Positions 52,298 to 60,922 of a stretch of 64,000 nt of DNA are shown in pieces. Source of the DNA: JAEUHQ01 sp964538915 (GTDB lineage: Bacteria; Planctomycetota; UBA1135; UBA2386); NCBI GenBank assembly GCA_964538915.1, contig CAZIFB010000023.1, forward strand, positions 1 to 64,000. Direction: 5' to 3'. The notes under the pieces were generated by a model. The model saw only the letters and a program-made list of their open reading frames with translations, ran no database searches and was not told the origin of the DNA. Numbering within the stretch: position 1 is the stretch's first letter; each line of letters begins with the position of its first letter. The translations under genes were made by a program, and so were the position numbers.

Positions 52298-52947
52298 CGC
52301 CTCCCGTCGTCGTGGCCGCCGTCGGCGTCGTCGACGAGATCGGCATCGCGGGGAGCAGCGGTGTGCGCGTGTCCTGGGGCGATCTCGGCATCGCCGCACC
52401 CGGCGACGGCCGCACGTTCCGCGCCGCCTTCGGTCGCAGTGACGAGACGTTCCGCCGGCTCGACGTTGCGTCCCGCACGCTCGTGCTCGCGTGCGAAGCG
52501 CTCGCGCTGCCGGCCGTGCTGGCGCCTGACCGACGCGACGAGACGGCACTGGTCGTCGAGACGACGGCCGGTTGCCTCGACGCGGATCTGCAGTTCGCCG
52601 CGAGCCTCGCCGCGGCGATGCACGACGCGCCGATCTTCCCGTACACGTTGCCGAGCACGTGCCTCGGGGAAGTGGCGCTGCGGCACGGCCTGCGCGGCAT
52701 CAGCACCTGCCTGTCGGTCGCACCAGCCTCCCGCGGGGCGGCGCTCGCCGAGGCGACCCGCCTCCTGACGAACGACGAGGCGCCCGCGGTCGTCGTCGCG
52801 AGCGTCGACGTGCTCGTCCGTCCGGATGCGCCGGCCCCGCGCGAGTGCCGGGCCGTGGCCGCGCTGCTGACGACCTCGGCGTCGGGATCGCGCGCCGTGG
52901 CGATCGCGCCGCTCGCCTGGTCGTCGCTGCTCGAAGCCGCGCGCTGA
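52294..52947 (+). CDS. Ketosynthase chain-length-factor-like protein (second copy)
   Basis: A 217-residue truncated ketosynthase-like protein lacking a nucleophilic Cys at the KS position and both His motifs. Segments such as ASRTLVLACEALALP, ALVVETTAGCLDADLQFA and SVDVLVRPD correspond to the first half of a KS; FPYTLPSTCLGEVALRHGLRG is similar to a KS dimer interface. It is paired with the preceding KS through an ATGA overlap, so a heterodimer is likely. It ends 14 bp from the convergent rhamnosidase gene and closes the APE-like locus. Confidence 0.7.
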   Translation: MTPPVVVAAVGVVDEIGIAGSSGVRVSWGDLGIAAPGDGRTFRAAFGRSDETFRRLDVASRTLVLACEALALPAVLAPDRRDETALVVETTAGCLDADLQFAASLAAAMHDAPIFPYTLPSTCLGEVALRHGLRGISTCLSVAPASRGAALAEATRLLTNDEAPAVVVASVDVLVRPDAPAPRECRAVAALLTTSASGSRAVAIAPLAWSSLLEAAR

Positions 52948-52961
52948 TCGGCGCGGCGGCG

Positions 52962-55754
52962 TCAGCGCACTTCGAAGTGGTACGACCCGCCGCCGACCTG
53001 CACCTCGCAACCGCTCGCGTCGACGCCGACGACGTGCACGGCGCCGGCGGGCGGGCGGACGCGCCCGCGATCGACGAGCAGGTCGCCGCTCTCGGTCACC
53101 GACGCGTCGGGCCGCCCGAGCATCGGCACGACGATCGTCGCGTTCGTGTTCGCGGGAACGTCGACGTCGAGCGCCACCGTCGCTCCGCTTCGCCGCCACG
53201 ACACACCGATGCGTCCGCGCACCGAGTCGAAGTGGCCGCGCGCCCACGTGAGATCGCCGACGACGGACGGCTTCACGACGATGTCGCGCCAGGCCACCGA
53301 ACCCGGCGCCTGACGGATGCCGAGCAGCGAGCGACGGAACCAGGCGCTCACCGCGGAGTACATCGCGTGGTTGCGCGACCATCCGTCGATGCGACTCCAG
53401 TGCTCCCACAGCGTCGTGGCCCCCTGGTCGAGCATGTAGCCGTACCCGGGGAACTCGCGGGAACGCACCATGCCGAGCACGAGGTCGTCGCGCCCGGCGT
53501 CGCTCAGCACTTCGAACATGTCGCCCGTCGCGAACATGCCCGTCGACAGGCGGCCGTGTTTCGCCTGGATCTCGTCGAGAAGCACGCCGAACGCCTTCTC
53601 GCGCAGTTCGGGCGGAACGAGCCCGTGGCGCAGCGACGTCGCCTGGCTCGTCTGCGTACGCACGAACACCTGCCCGGTCGCCGGCTCCACCTGGCGCGCG
53701 AACGCGGCTTCGATCGCGCGCGCGAGCGCCTCGAACTCACGCACGTCGTCGGCCCGGCCGAGCACGTTCGCGAGGTCGACGAGGATCGAGACCATGCGGT
53801 GGTACGCGACGGTCGCCATCAACGGCGAGGGGTTGAAGCCGATGTTGCCGTGATCGCCGAAGCACGCGACCGCGAGATTCTCGGGGGAGCGATCGCGGCA
53901 GAAGCTCACGAGCCGCCGCACCGTCTCGTACTGCTCTTCGACGAGCCGTCGGTCGCCGTACTCGGTCCAAGCACGGTGCACGAGGTACGGATGCGCGAGC
54001 ATCCAGCCGAGCGGTCCGGTGTCCGGCGTGAGACCGCTCTCGTTGACGCCGACATCCGGCGCACATTCGGGCAGGCCGCCGTCGGGCCGCGCGTCGCGCG
54101 CGAAGTCCTCGACCGCCTTCCGGTGCATCGTCGCCATGTCGAAGACGGCCTGGTACGCGGTGGCCGAGGCGACCATGTCGCCGCCGTAGCCGAAGCGCTC
54201 GCGCGCCGGGCAGTCGGACAGCACCGACGACGCATTGCTGAGCAGCGTCCGCACGACGACTTCGTCGATGCGGTTGCACAGTGGATCGGAGCACTCGAAC
54301 GAGGAGACGCGCCGCAGGTCCGCATGCCAGACGAGACCCTCGATGTCGCCCGCGGCGAGAGCGTCGGGCAGACCGGTGACCTCGACGTAGCGGAAGCCGT
54401 GGCACGTGAAGCGCGGCTCGAACACTTCGCGGCCGCCGCCGCGGCAGACGTACGTGTCCTCCTGCAGAGCAACGGGAGGCGCGCCGGGACCGCCCTTGCC
54501 GGGTTCGTTCACCTGCGCCGCGACCGTCGAGGTCGGATCGATCGTGCCGTCGGGCCGCAGCTCTTCGGCGTAACGCAGCACGACCGCCGTGCCGGCCGGT
54601 GCCGTCACCGCGAGCCGAACCGCGCCGGCGAAGTTCTCGCCGAAGTCGACGACCTGCATGCCAGGCAGCGGGCTGGTCACCGCGACCGCTTGCACCGTTC
54701 GTGACTGCCGCACGGGCGGGATCGGCAGGCAGCGCAGTTCGCCGCCAGGCGCCGCGACGACGTCGGCCCGCCGCCACGCGCGGTCGTCGAAGCCGGGGTC
54801 GTCCCATCCGTCGGGCCACGCCGCTGCAGCGAAGCGTTCGCCGAGATAGACGTTGTCGCGCAGCACGGGGCCCGGCGCCGTCCGCCACGAACGATCCGAC
54901 ACGACACGCACGATCCGTCCGTCGCGCTGCACGACCTCGAGCACGCACCACAGCTTCGGCTGCCCGCACGCGAGCGTCGTGCGCAGGTCGAGACGCCCCC
55001 ACAGCCTCAGCGGCAGCGGGTCGTACCAGCCGCGGCCGAGCATGACGCCCAGAGCGTTCTCGCCGTCGTGCACGAACGACGTCACGTCGTGGACGACGTA
55101 CGGAACGACGGTCGAGTAGCGGGTCCACGCCGGCTGGAGGAGTTCGTCGCCGACGCGCCGGCCGTTCAACCGCGCCTCGTGGAAGCCGAGACCGCAGACG
55201 TATAGGCGGGCGCGCAGCGGCTCACCGTCGATGCGGAACGTGCGGCGGAGCAGCGGTGCGGGCCGGTCGCGGTAGTGGTCCTCGGCGCGCGTCGGAGCCT
55301 CCTGACCGTCGCCTATCCAGAGCGCGGCTCGATCGTTGGAGCGAAGGAGTCCGGTCTCGAACCACGTCGGCGTCGCGGACGCCGATTCCGCGCCCTCGGC
55401 GTTCCACGTGCGCACCGTCCACCAGTAGCGCGTGGCGCTCGCGAGCCGCGGCCCGCCCCACACGACGTGCAGGCTCTCGTCGCTCCCGACGCGGCCGGAG
55501 TCCCACACGTCGGGCTTCTCGTCGGCGAGCAGAGCAGGCGCGGTGGCCACCAGGATCCGGAACGCCGTCTGGCGGGCGCTGCGCGCCGCATCGACGAACC
55601 GCCACGACAGCCGCGGGTTCTCGACGTCGACGCCCAGCGGGGTCGAGACGTACTCGCAGCGCAGGTCGGTCGGCGGTTCGCCGAGCGACGAACTCCAGGG
55701 GAACGAGCACGCCGCAGCCAGCACGGCGAACGGCAGGAGCGACGACTTCCTCAT
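52962..55754 (-). CDS. GH78 alpha-L-rhamnosidase lipoprotein
   Basis: A 930-residue glycoside hydrolase releasing L-rhamnose from glycans. The signal has lipobox LAAAC near 12-16, so it is anchored in the envelope. Order: fibronectin-like N-domain (PPTDLRCEYVSTPLGVDVENPRLSW), carbohydrate-binding beta domain (LYVCGLGFHEARLNGRRVGDELLQPAWT), and an (alpha/alpha)6 catalytic domain with SDCPARERFGYGGDM, the usual GH78 acid-containing motif, and GYGYMLDQGATTLWEHW. Length fits GH78. It is last in a four-gene operon, its ATG overlapping the stop of the SAHH-like gene. Confidence 0.93.
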   Translation of the reverse strand: MRKSSLLPFAVLAAACSFPWSSSLGEPPTDLRCEYVSTPLGVDVENPRLSWRFVDAARSARQTAFRILVATAPALLADEKPDVWDSGRVGSDESLHVVWGGPRLASATRYWWTVRTWNAEGAESASATPTWFETGLLRSNDRAALWIGDGQEAPTRAEDHYRDRPAPLLRRTFRIDGEPLRARLYVCGLGFHEARLNGRRVGDELLQPAWTRYSTVVPYVVHDVTSFVHDGENALGVMLGRGWYDPLPLRLWGRLDLRTTLACGQPKLWCVLEVVQRDGRIVRVVSDRSWRTAPGPVLRDNVYLGERFAAAAWPDGWDDPGFDDRAWRRADVVAAPGGELRCLPIPPVRQSRTVQAVAVTSPLPGMQVVDFGENFAGAVRLAVTAPAGTAVVLRYAEELRPDGTIDPTSTVAAQVNEPGKGGPGAPPVALQEDTYVCRGGGREVFEPRFTCHGFRYVEVTGLPDALAAGDIEGLVWHADLRRVSSFECSDPLCNRIDEVVVRTLLSNASSVLSDCPARERFGYGGDMVASATAYQAVFDMATMHRKAVEDFARDARPDGGLPECAPDVGVNESGLTPDTGPLGWMLAHPYLVHRAWTEYGDRRLVEEQYETVRRLVSFCRDRSPENLAVACFGDHGNIGFNPSPLMATVAYHRMVSILVDLANVLGRADDVREFEALARAIEAAFARQVEPATGQVFVRTQTSQATSLRHGLVPPELREKAFGVLLDEIQAKHGRLSTGMFATGDMFEVLSDAGRDDLVLGMVRSREFPGYGYMLDQGATTLWEHWSRIDGWSRNHAMYSAVSAWFRRSLLGIRQAPGSVAWRDIVVKPSVVGDLTWARGHFDSVRGRIGVSWRRSGATVALDVDVPANTNATIVVPMLGRPDASVTESGDLLVDRGRVRPPAGAVHVVGVDASGCEVQVGGGSYHFEVR

Positions 55755-58171
55755 CGGCGGGGCACCGCGGCGAGCGGCCGTCCATCGGCGTCGATGTCGC
55801 GATCGACCGCCGCGAGGCACCGCGCGAGATGCGGATCGCCGTCGCGGCGCAACAGACCGAGCGTCACCGTCGCGAGCTGCGCGAGGACTTCGTCGATGAG
55901 CTCGGTGGCGACGCCGTAGAACAGGAAGTTGATCGGCGCGAGATCGCCGAGAGCGAGCAGCGTCCGCGTGCGACCCGACGCAAAGCGGAACGTCCAGCGA
56001 TGGCCGTACACGCGCGCCGTGCGAGGGTCGAGCAGTTCGCCGACGCCGATCGCGACCGCTTCGCCGCCGATCGTCGGAGCCTCTTCGCGAAGTTTGCCGC
56101 CGAACCACGACATCACGTCGCGGAACTCGACCTTCTTCGTCGATCCGCTCGCGAGCACGAGCGCGGACTTCGTGCCGTGCAGGAGCCAGCGTTCGACGTC
56201 CGCACCCTGCACGACGCTCTGGCCCGTGACGCCGGTCACGAGATCCACGTCGAGCCACGCATCGCCGACGCCCGCCAGAGTGAGCGCCTCGGGAACGCCG
56301 GTGCCCCGTCCCCGCCCGGCCTCGAGGTCGACGCCCAGCACCCGCTGCTCGTCGATGCGGGGCAGGAGCGCGCGACAGAGTTCCGAGCCGATCGCGCCGC
56401 GCGAGCCGAGAACGAGGCAGGTGCGCCGCGCCAGGATGCGACCGTCGGCGTTCAGCACGGTCTCGACGGCGTTCAGGATCGACGCGGCGACCTCGCGCGA
56501 CTCGACCTCGCGCTTCAGCCGCGAGATCGCGATCGAGAACGAGGGCAGCGCGAGCCGTCCGTGTGCACGCTCGACCTCGACGAGCCGGTCGAAGCCGTTG
56601 CGGGTGTGCTCGACGGTGCCGTGCAGCCGCCCCGCGAAGACGCTCTCCGCGGGACGCTCGTCGGCGCACGCGTGGCCGAGCGCCGCGGCGAACGCGCGCA
56701 CGCTGTCACCGCGCAGCATCGCGTCCTGCACGACGGGACCGAGGTAACCGCCGTCCTCGACGAGCAGCATGCGCTGCCCTGCGCGTTCGGCGCGGTCGAT
56801 CTGCGCGAGAAAGGGAACGACGGCCGCGGCCCGCATCGCCGTCACGTAGGCATGGTCGTTGCCGGCGAGCGCACGTTCGATCGCAGGGGCCTCGTCGAGG
56901 CGCGAATACGCGTGCGAAGGGCGATAGCGGCCCTCGACACGATCGGCCGCCGGAACGTGCACGAGCGCCAGCGCGCGGAACTCGTCGGGCGGCAGGTCGA
57001 GCACGGCGTCGAGGTAACTCGCCGGTGGCTCGCCCGCGTACGACACGAACAAGCAGCAGAGGTCGCGGCACCCGAGGGCACGCAGGGCACCGATCAGCCC
57101 GACGACCTCGGCCGTCATGTGGTGCACCAGGAAGACCGGCGTCGCGCGCAACGGCGCGTCGGCGTTCGCATCGACCACCGCCCGCAGCGCGGGCATGCGC
57201 TGCAGGAACGCGTCGACGTCGGGACACTCACGGCGCTGACCGATCGACAGCTCGAGCACACGTCCGAGCTGCGCCAGGTCGAGGAACACCGGGATCGCTC
57301 CGGTGTCGATCCGCACGACCTCGCGGGCCGCGAGCAGGCGGCGCACGTTCTGGTCCTCGAGCGCGAGCAGCACGCGCTTCACCCGATCGGTGATCTCGGA
57401 CGGCGCGCTGTCGATGAGCATCGACACGGCGCTCTCCGGCCACTGGATCGACACCCGCTGGATCGCGGAGAGACCCGCCTGGTCGAACTGGCGGAAGAGA
57501 TGGCTGTGCGGACTCCGGCTCTCGACGAACGAACGGCGGCCGCGTTCGGCCTCGCGGCGCAGTGCCTCCGCCCACGTCTCCGCGATGCGGGTCGAACCGG
57601 CGATGAAGTGGCGGTCCTCCGCGTCCGCGACCGGCACGTGCGCGATGCGGGCGATGTCGATGCATCCGACCGCACCGCAGTCGACCGTGAGCCGCAGACC
57701 GGCGGCGGCGGCGGCGCTCGACGGCAGGTGTTCGAGCACGACGCGGCGTCGGCCGTTCGTGCCGCTGAACTCCGCGACGAGCGCCCGCGACGACGACCGA
57801 TCGGCCGGCAGGAGCGCATCGCGATAGCGCTGCCGCTGCAGGCTGCCCAGCACTGCGCGCAGGTGCATCTCGAGGAGGTCGGGCCGAGCCACGAACTCGG
57901 CGACCAGCGCCGGTTGCACCACGAGGTGAACGACCTCGATGCCGAACACCTCGACCAGTTCGGGCGTCTCGCGTGCGCGGAGGCGGCGTTCGATCGCTGC
58001 GTCGGGGCGCTCGCTGCGGGCGCGCACACCGATCATCTCGGCGAGCGCACGCGACAACACCGACAGGCCGTGCATGACGGCGAGCGAACCGACGGCGAGG
58101 ACCCAGGTGCCGTCGTGGCGTTCGAGCGGCGGGCCGATCGAGGTTTCGAGGCGGGCAGGGGCGTCGTTCAT
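55751..58171 (-). CDS. Large protein with divergent S-adenosylhomocysteine-hydrolase-like half
   Basis: An 806-residue protein. Residues 1-340 are not recognised. From about 345 the sequence follows S-adenosylhomocysteine hydrolase: HHMTAEVVGLIGALRALGC at 349 onward (compare LHMTxxTAVLIETL), MLLVEDGGYLGPVVQ (compare ILDDGGD), GTVEHTRNGFDRL (compare EETTTGVxRL), then ISRLKREVE with Lys553 at the substrate-lysine position and Glu557 where the enzyme has Asp, and an NAD-binding loop LVLGSRGAIGSEL near 588-600. The loop lacks the classical GxGxxG, so redox chemistry may be lost. It sits between a dehydrogenase and GH78 genes; function unknown. Confidence 0.65.
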   Translation of the reverse strand: MNDAPARLETSIGPPLERHDGTWVLAVGSLAVMHGLSVLSRALAEMIGVRARSERPDAAIERRLRARETPELVEVFGIEVVHLVVQPALVAEFVARPDLLEMHLRAVLGSLQRQRYRDALLPADRSSSRALVAEFSGTNGRRRVVLEHLPSSAAAAAGLRLTVDCGAVGCIDIARIAHVPVADAEDRHFIAGSTRIAETWAEALRREAERGRRSFVESRSPHSHLFRQFDQAGLSAIQRVSIQWPESAVSMLIDSAPSEITDRVKRVLLALEDQNVRRLLAAREVVRIDTGAIPVFLDLAQLGRVLELSIGQRRECPDVDAFLQRMPALRAVVDANADAPLRATPVFLVHHMTAEVVGLIGALRALGCRDLCCLFVSYAGEPPASYLDAVLDLPPDEFRALALVHVPAADRVEGRYRPSHAYSRLDEAPAIERALAGNDHAYVTAMRAAAVVPFLAQIDRAERAGQRMLLVEDGGYLGPVVQDAMLRGDSVRAFAAALGHACADERPAESVFAGRLHGTVEHTRNGFDRLVEVERAHGRLALPSFSIAISRLKREVESREVAASILNAVETVLNADGRILARRTCLVLGSRGAIGSELCRALLPRIDEQRVLGVDLEAGRGRGTGVPEALTLAGVGDAWLDVDLVTGVTGQSVVQGADVERWLLHGTKSALVLASGSTKKVEFRDVMSWFGGKLREEAPTIGGEAVAIGVGELLDPRTARVYGHRWTFRFASGRTRTLLALGDLAPINFLFYGVATELIDEVLAQLATVTLGLLRRDGDPHLARCLAAVDRDIDADGRPLAAVPRR

Positions 58172-59616
58172 GGCCGCCCTCCGTCCGAATCCTCGTGCTC
58201 CACCACCGCCTTGATGCATGCGCGCGAACCGGCGACGGCGAACGCGCGCGCGAGGTCGGCCGCGGCGAAGCGATGCGTGACGAGCCGTTCGCCGATGCGT
58301 CGCAGATCCGCGTCCGCCGCGAGCAGTTCCAGCGCACGACGGAAGTCGCCGCAGCGCGAACTCGACAACACGAGGCCGCGCGCGACAACGGCCTGCAGCA
58401 GTTCCGAACCGGCGACCTCCGCCGTGGGCGTCACCAGGACGGTGCCGCGCGGCCTCACCAGCGACCGCTCGTCGCCCGCACGGGGCCTGATCGCCGCGTC
58501 GACCTCGGCGGCGTTCCCCGCCACGGCGACGGTGGCGCGCGGCAGACCCGTGGTCTCGCGGTCGAACTCCACGGCAAGGGCCGCCGCATCGCGTCCGGCG
58601 CGGACGTCCGCGGTCGCGGCGAGCCACGCGGGCGGCGGCGATGCGGCGAGCCACGCGATGCGCGGGCGCCCGCCGATCGCGAGCTGCTGCCACTCGGACG
58701 CACCGGGCGCGGGCGGCCGATCCGGGAAGCGCGCGATCGAGAGTTCGTCGACGACGAGCGCCGTGAGGTTCGCGAGCCCGCACGACACGCGACCGTGCGT
58801 CGACTTCAGGTGGACTTCACGGCGCGCGATGCGCACCGCGGTCGGGAGGCCCTCGGGGTTGCCCGTCGTGTCGATCACGACGTCGCACGACGCCTCGGGC
58901 ACGCCACCGGCGGCGAGCACGTGCACTTCGTCCGCGCCGCAGGCCGTCGCGAGTTCGCGCAACGACGGATCGCGCACGAAGGCCACGACGGAGAAGTCCG
59001 CGCCCGCGCGGCGGCGCTCCGCACGCACACCGGCCAGCGCCGCGACGACGAGCATGCCGAGGCGGCGCGGTCCGAGCACGGCGATGCGGTCACCTGCGCG
59101 CGGAGCGATCGAATCGACGGCGTGCAACGCAGCGGCGAAGGGCTCGACGAGCACCGCAGCGGTGTCCGGCACCACGTCCGGCACTTCGAGGCACGCGTCG
59201 ACCGGCGCGAGCAGCCAGGGACCGAAGCCGCCCGGCAGGCCGTGGATGCCGAGCGTCAGTCGATCGGGGCAGTGTGTGTGCAGCCCGGCGCGGCAGAACG
59301 CACACTCGGCGACGCCGCGAGCGTGGTGGGACGCGTTGATCTCCACCACGTACCGGCGACCGGCGTCGTCGCGCGCGATCACTTCGTGGCCGGTGACCTG
59401 CGGCAGCGGGAACGGCAGGTGGTGCCGGGCGAGATCGGTCGAACAGACACCGCACTGACGCGTCCGCAACAGCCGGTAGCCGGGGCCGAGTTCGAGCACG
59501 ACCGCGCCGTCGCGCTGCACCGTCCAGCCGCGGTCGTTGCCGCGCAGCCGATAGTGCGCCGGCACGAACGTCGTGTCCTGCCGGTAGTCCAGGGCGTCGA
59601 ACTCCACGGTGGTCAT
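58168..59616 (-). CDS. Zinc-type medium-chain dehydrogenase, unusually long
   Basis: A 482-residue MDR family protein, about 130 residues longer than normal. The catalytic zinc region CGVCSTDLARHH...VTGHEV is near 56-80, and a structural-zinc-like CAFCRAGLHTHC near 106-117. NAD-binding is weaker (VLGPRRLGMLVVAALAG). The extra length is an insertion between about 285 and 400, including WQQLAIGGRPRIAWLAASPPPA. It probably oxidises a polyol, sugar or sugar acid derivative. ATGA overlaps link it to the kinase before and the SAHH-like gene after. Confidence 0.75.
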   Translation of the reverse strand: MTTVEFDALDYRQDTTFVPAHYRLRGNDRGWTVQRDGAVVLELGPGYRLLRTRQCGVCSTDLARHHLPFPLPQVTGHEVIARDDAGRRYVVEINASHHARGVAECAFCRAGLHTHCPDRLTLGIHGLPGGFGPWLLAPVDACLEVPDVVPDTAAVLVEPFAAALHAVDSIAPRAGDRIAVLGPRRLGMLVVAALAGVRAERRRAGADFSVVAFVRDPSLRELATACGADEVHVLAAGGVPEASCDVVIDTTGNPEGLPTAVRIARREVHLKSTHGRVSCGLANLTALVVDELSIARFPDRPPAPGASEWQQLAIGGRPRIAWLAASPPPAWLAATADVRAGRDAAALAVEFDRETTGLPRATVAVAGNAAEVDAAIRPRAGDERSLVRPRGTVLVTPTAEVAGSELLQAVVARGLVLSSSRCGDFRRALELLAADADLRRIGERLVTHRFAAADLARAFAVAGSRACIKAVVEHEDSDGGRP

Positions 59617-60797
59617 CCGATCTCTCCCGGGCCGTTGCCGATGCGGAGGACGTCGAACGCCGGGTGCACACCGAAGCGCGCCTCGAACGCCTCGCCGACG
59701 CGGCGGCCGACCGACGCCGACGAACCGGGGCGCAGCAGCGCGATCGCACATCCGCCGAAACCGGCGCCGGTGAGCCGCGCGCCGAAAACGCCGTCGCACC
59801 CGCGCGCCGCGTCCGTGATGACGTCGAGTTCGTCGCAGCTCACGTCGAAGTCCGCGGCCGTCGAGCGATGGCTCGCGTCGAGCTGGGCACCGAGCGTCGC
59901 GTAGTCGTGGCGACGCAACGCGGCGACCGCGAACGCCGTGCGTTCCATCTCGGTGACGACGTGGCGCGCACGACGGAACGACACTTCGTCCATGGCTTCG
60001 CGGCTCGATTCGAGTTCGGCCAGCGAATACGAGGCGAGGTGCGGCAGGTCGCGAACGTGCGTGCGCAGGATCTCGTGGGCGGTCGCACACTGGGCGACCC
60101 GCTCGTTGAAGCCGCTCTTGGCCAGGTGCCGCGGCTTCTTCGTGTCCATCACGAGCACTTCGCAGGCCTGCGGATCGAAGGGCACGTGCTCCCACCGCGG
60201 CCCCGCACAGCGCAGCAACAGCACCTGGCCGGCCCGCCCGAGCGCCGACGCGAACTGGTCCATGATGCCGCAGCGGACGCCGACGAACCCCGTCTCCGCG
60301 CGGTGCGCGATCAAGGCGAGCTGCTGGCGATCCAGCCGGGTGTCGTGCAGTGCGTCGAGCGCGAGCGCGGTGACCACTTCGATCGCCGCGGACGACGACA
60401 GGCCGGAAGCCATCGGCACGTCGCCGCCGAAGACGACGTCCATGCCCTTCGTGACACCGGTGCGTTGCTGGAAGCCGTGCCACACGCCGATGGGATACGC
60501 CGCCCACCCCCACTCCGAACGCATGCGCCGGCCCACCGCCGCGACGTCGAGGTCCACGGCGAGCTGCTGGTCCAGGCTGCGCAGCCGCAGGCGACCGTCG
60601 GCGCGCGCAACCGCCGCTGCGTAGATGCCCCGGTCGACCGCCATCGGGAGCACGTCACCGCCGTTGTAGTCGAGGTGCGCACCGACCAGGTTGATGCGCC
60701 CGGGTGCGAAGAAGCATCGCGGCAGCGCCCCGCCGAACTCACCGCGAAAGCGCCCGACGACGGCATCGAGCAGGGCGGGTCGCGTGGGGACGGACAT
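59613..60797 (-). CDS. galK: Galactokinase-like GHMP sugar kinase
   Basis: A 394-residue GHMP kinase. The galactokinase signature appears as PGRINLVGAHLDYNGG; the position normally Glu (GEH) is Ala40, followed by His41 and Asp43. The phosphate loop is PMASGLSSSAA and the catalytic-base motif GIMDQF has Asp180. Glycine-rich LTGAGFGGCAIALL closes the fold. In galactokinase that Glu contacts the 6-hydroxyl of galactose, so a 6-deoxy or other sugar is possible. It is the first gene of the operon ending in the rhamnosidase, and the start MSVPTRP avoids a 16-residue non-conserved leader. Confidence 0.82.
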   Translation of the reverse strand: MSVPTRPALLDAVVGRFRGEFGGALPRCFFAPGRINLVGAHLDYNGGDVLPMAVDRGIYAAAVARADGRLRLRSLDQQLAVDLDVAAVGRRMRSEWGWAAYPIGVWHGFQQRTGVTKGMDVVFGGDVPMASGLSSSAAIEVVTALALDALHDTRLDRQQLALIAHRAETGFVGVRCGIMDQFASALGRAGQVLLLRCAGPRWEHVPFDPQACEVLVMDTKKPRHLAKSGFNERVAQCATAHEILRTHVRDLPHLASYSLAELESSREAMDEVSFRRARHVVTEMERTAFAVAALRRHDYATLGAQLDASHRSTAADFDVSCDELDVITDAARGCDGVFGARLTGAGFGGCAIALLRPGSSASVGRRVGEAFEARFGVHPAFDVLRIGNGPGEIG

Positions 60798-60922
60798 GGA
60801 CGAACCATCGAACTGGTGCGCAGCGTCCCGCGCAAGCCATGCCATCGCCCGATGCGGGCGCGGCTCGTTCCGGGAATGCCCGCGTAACGGCGTCGTGCGG
60901 GCGGGCTATACCTTGGGTGCGT

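Noticed and set aside
55256..59458. A 1400-codon plus-strand frame opposite the rhamnosidase operon
   Set aside because: Same GC-driven shadow pattern; low-complexity Arg/Ala/Ser composition and no motif.
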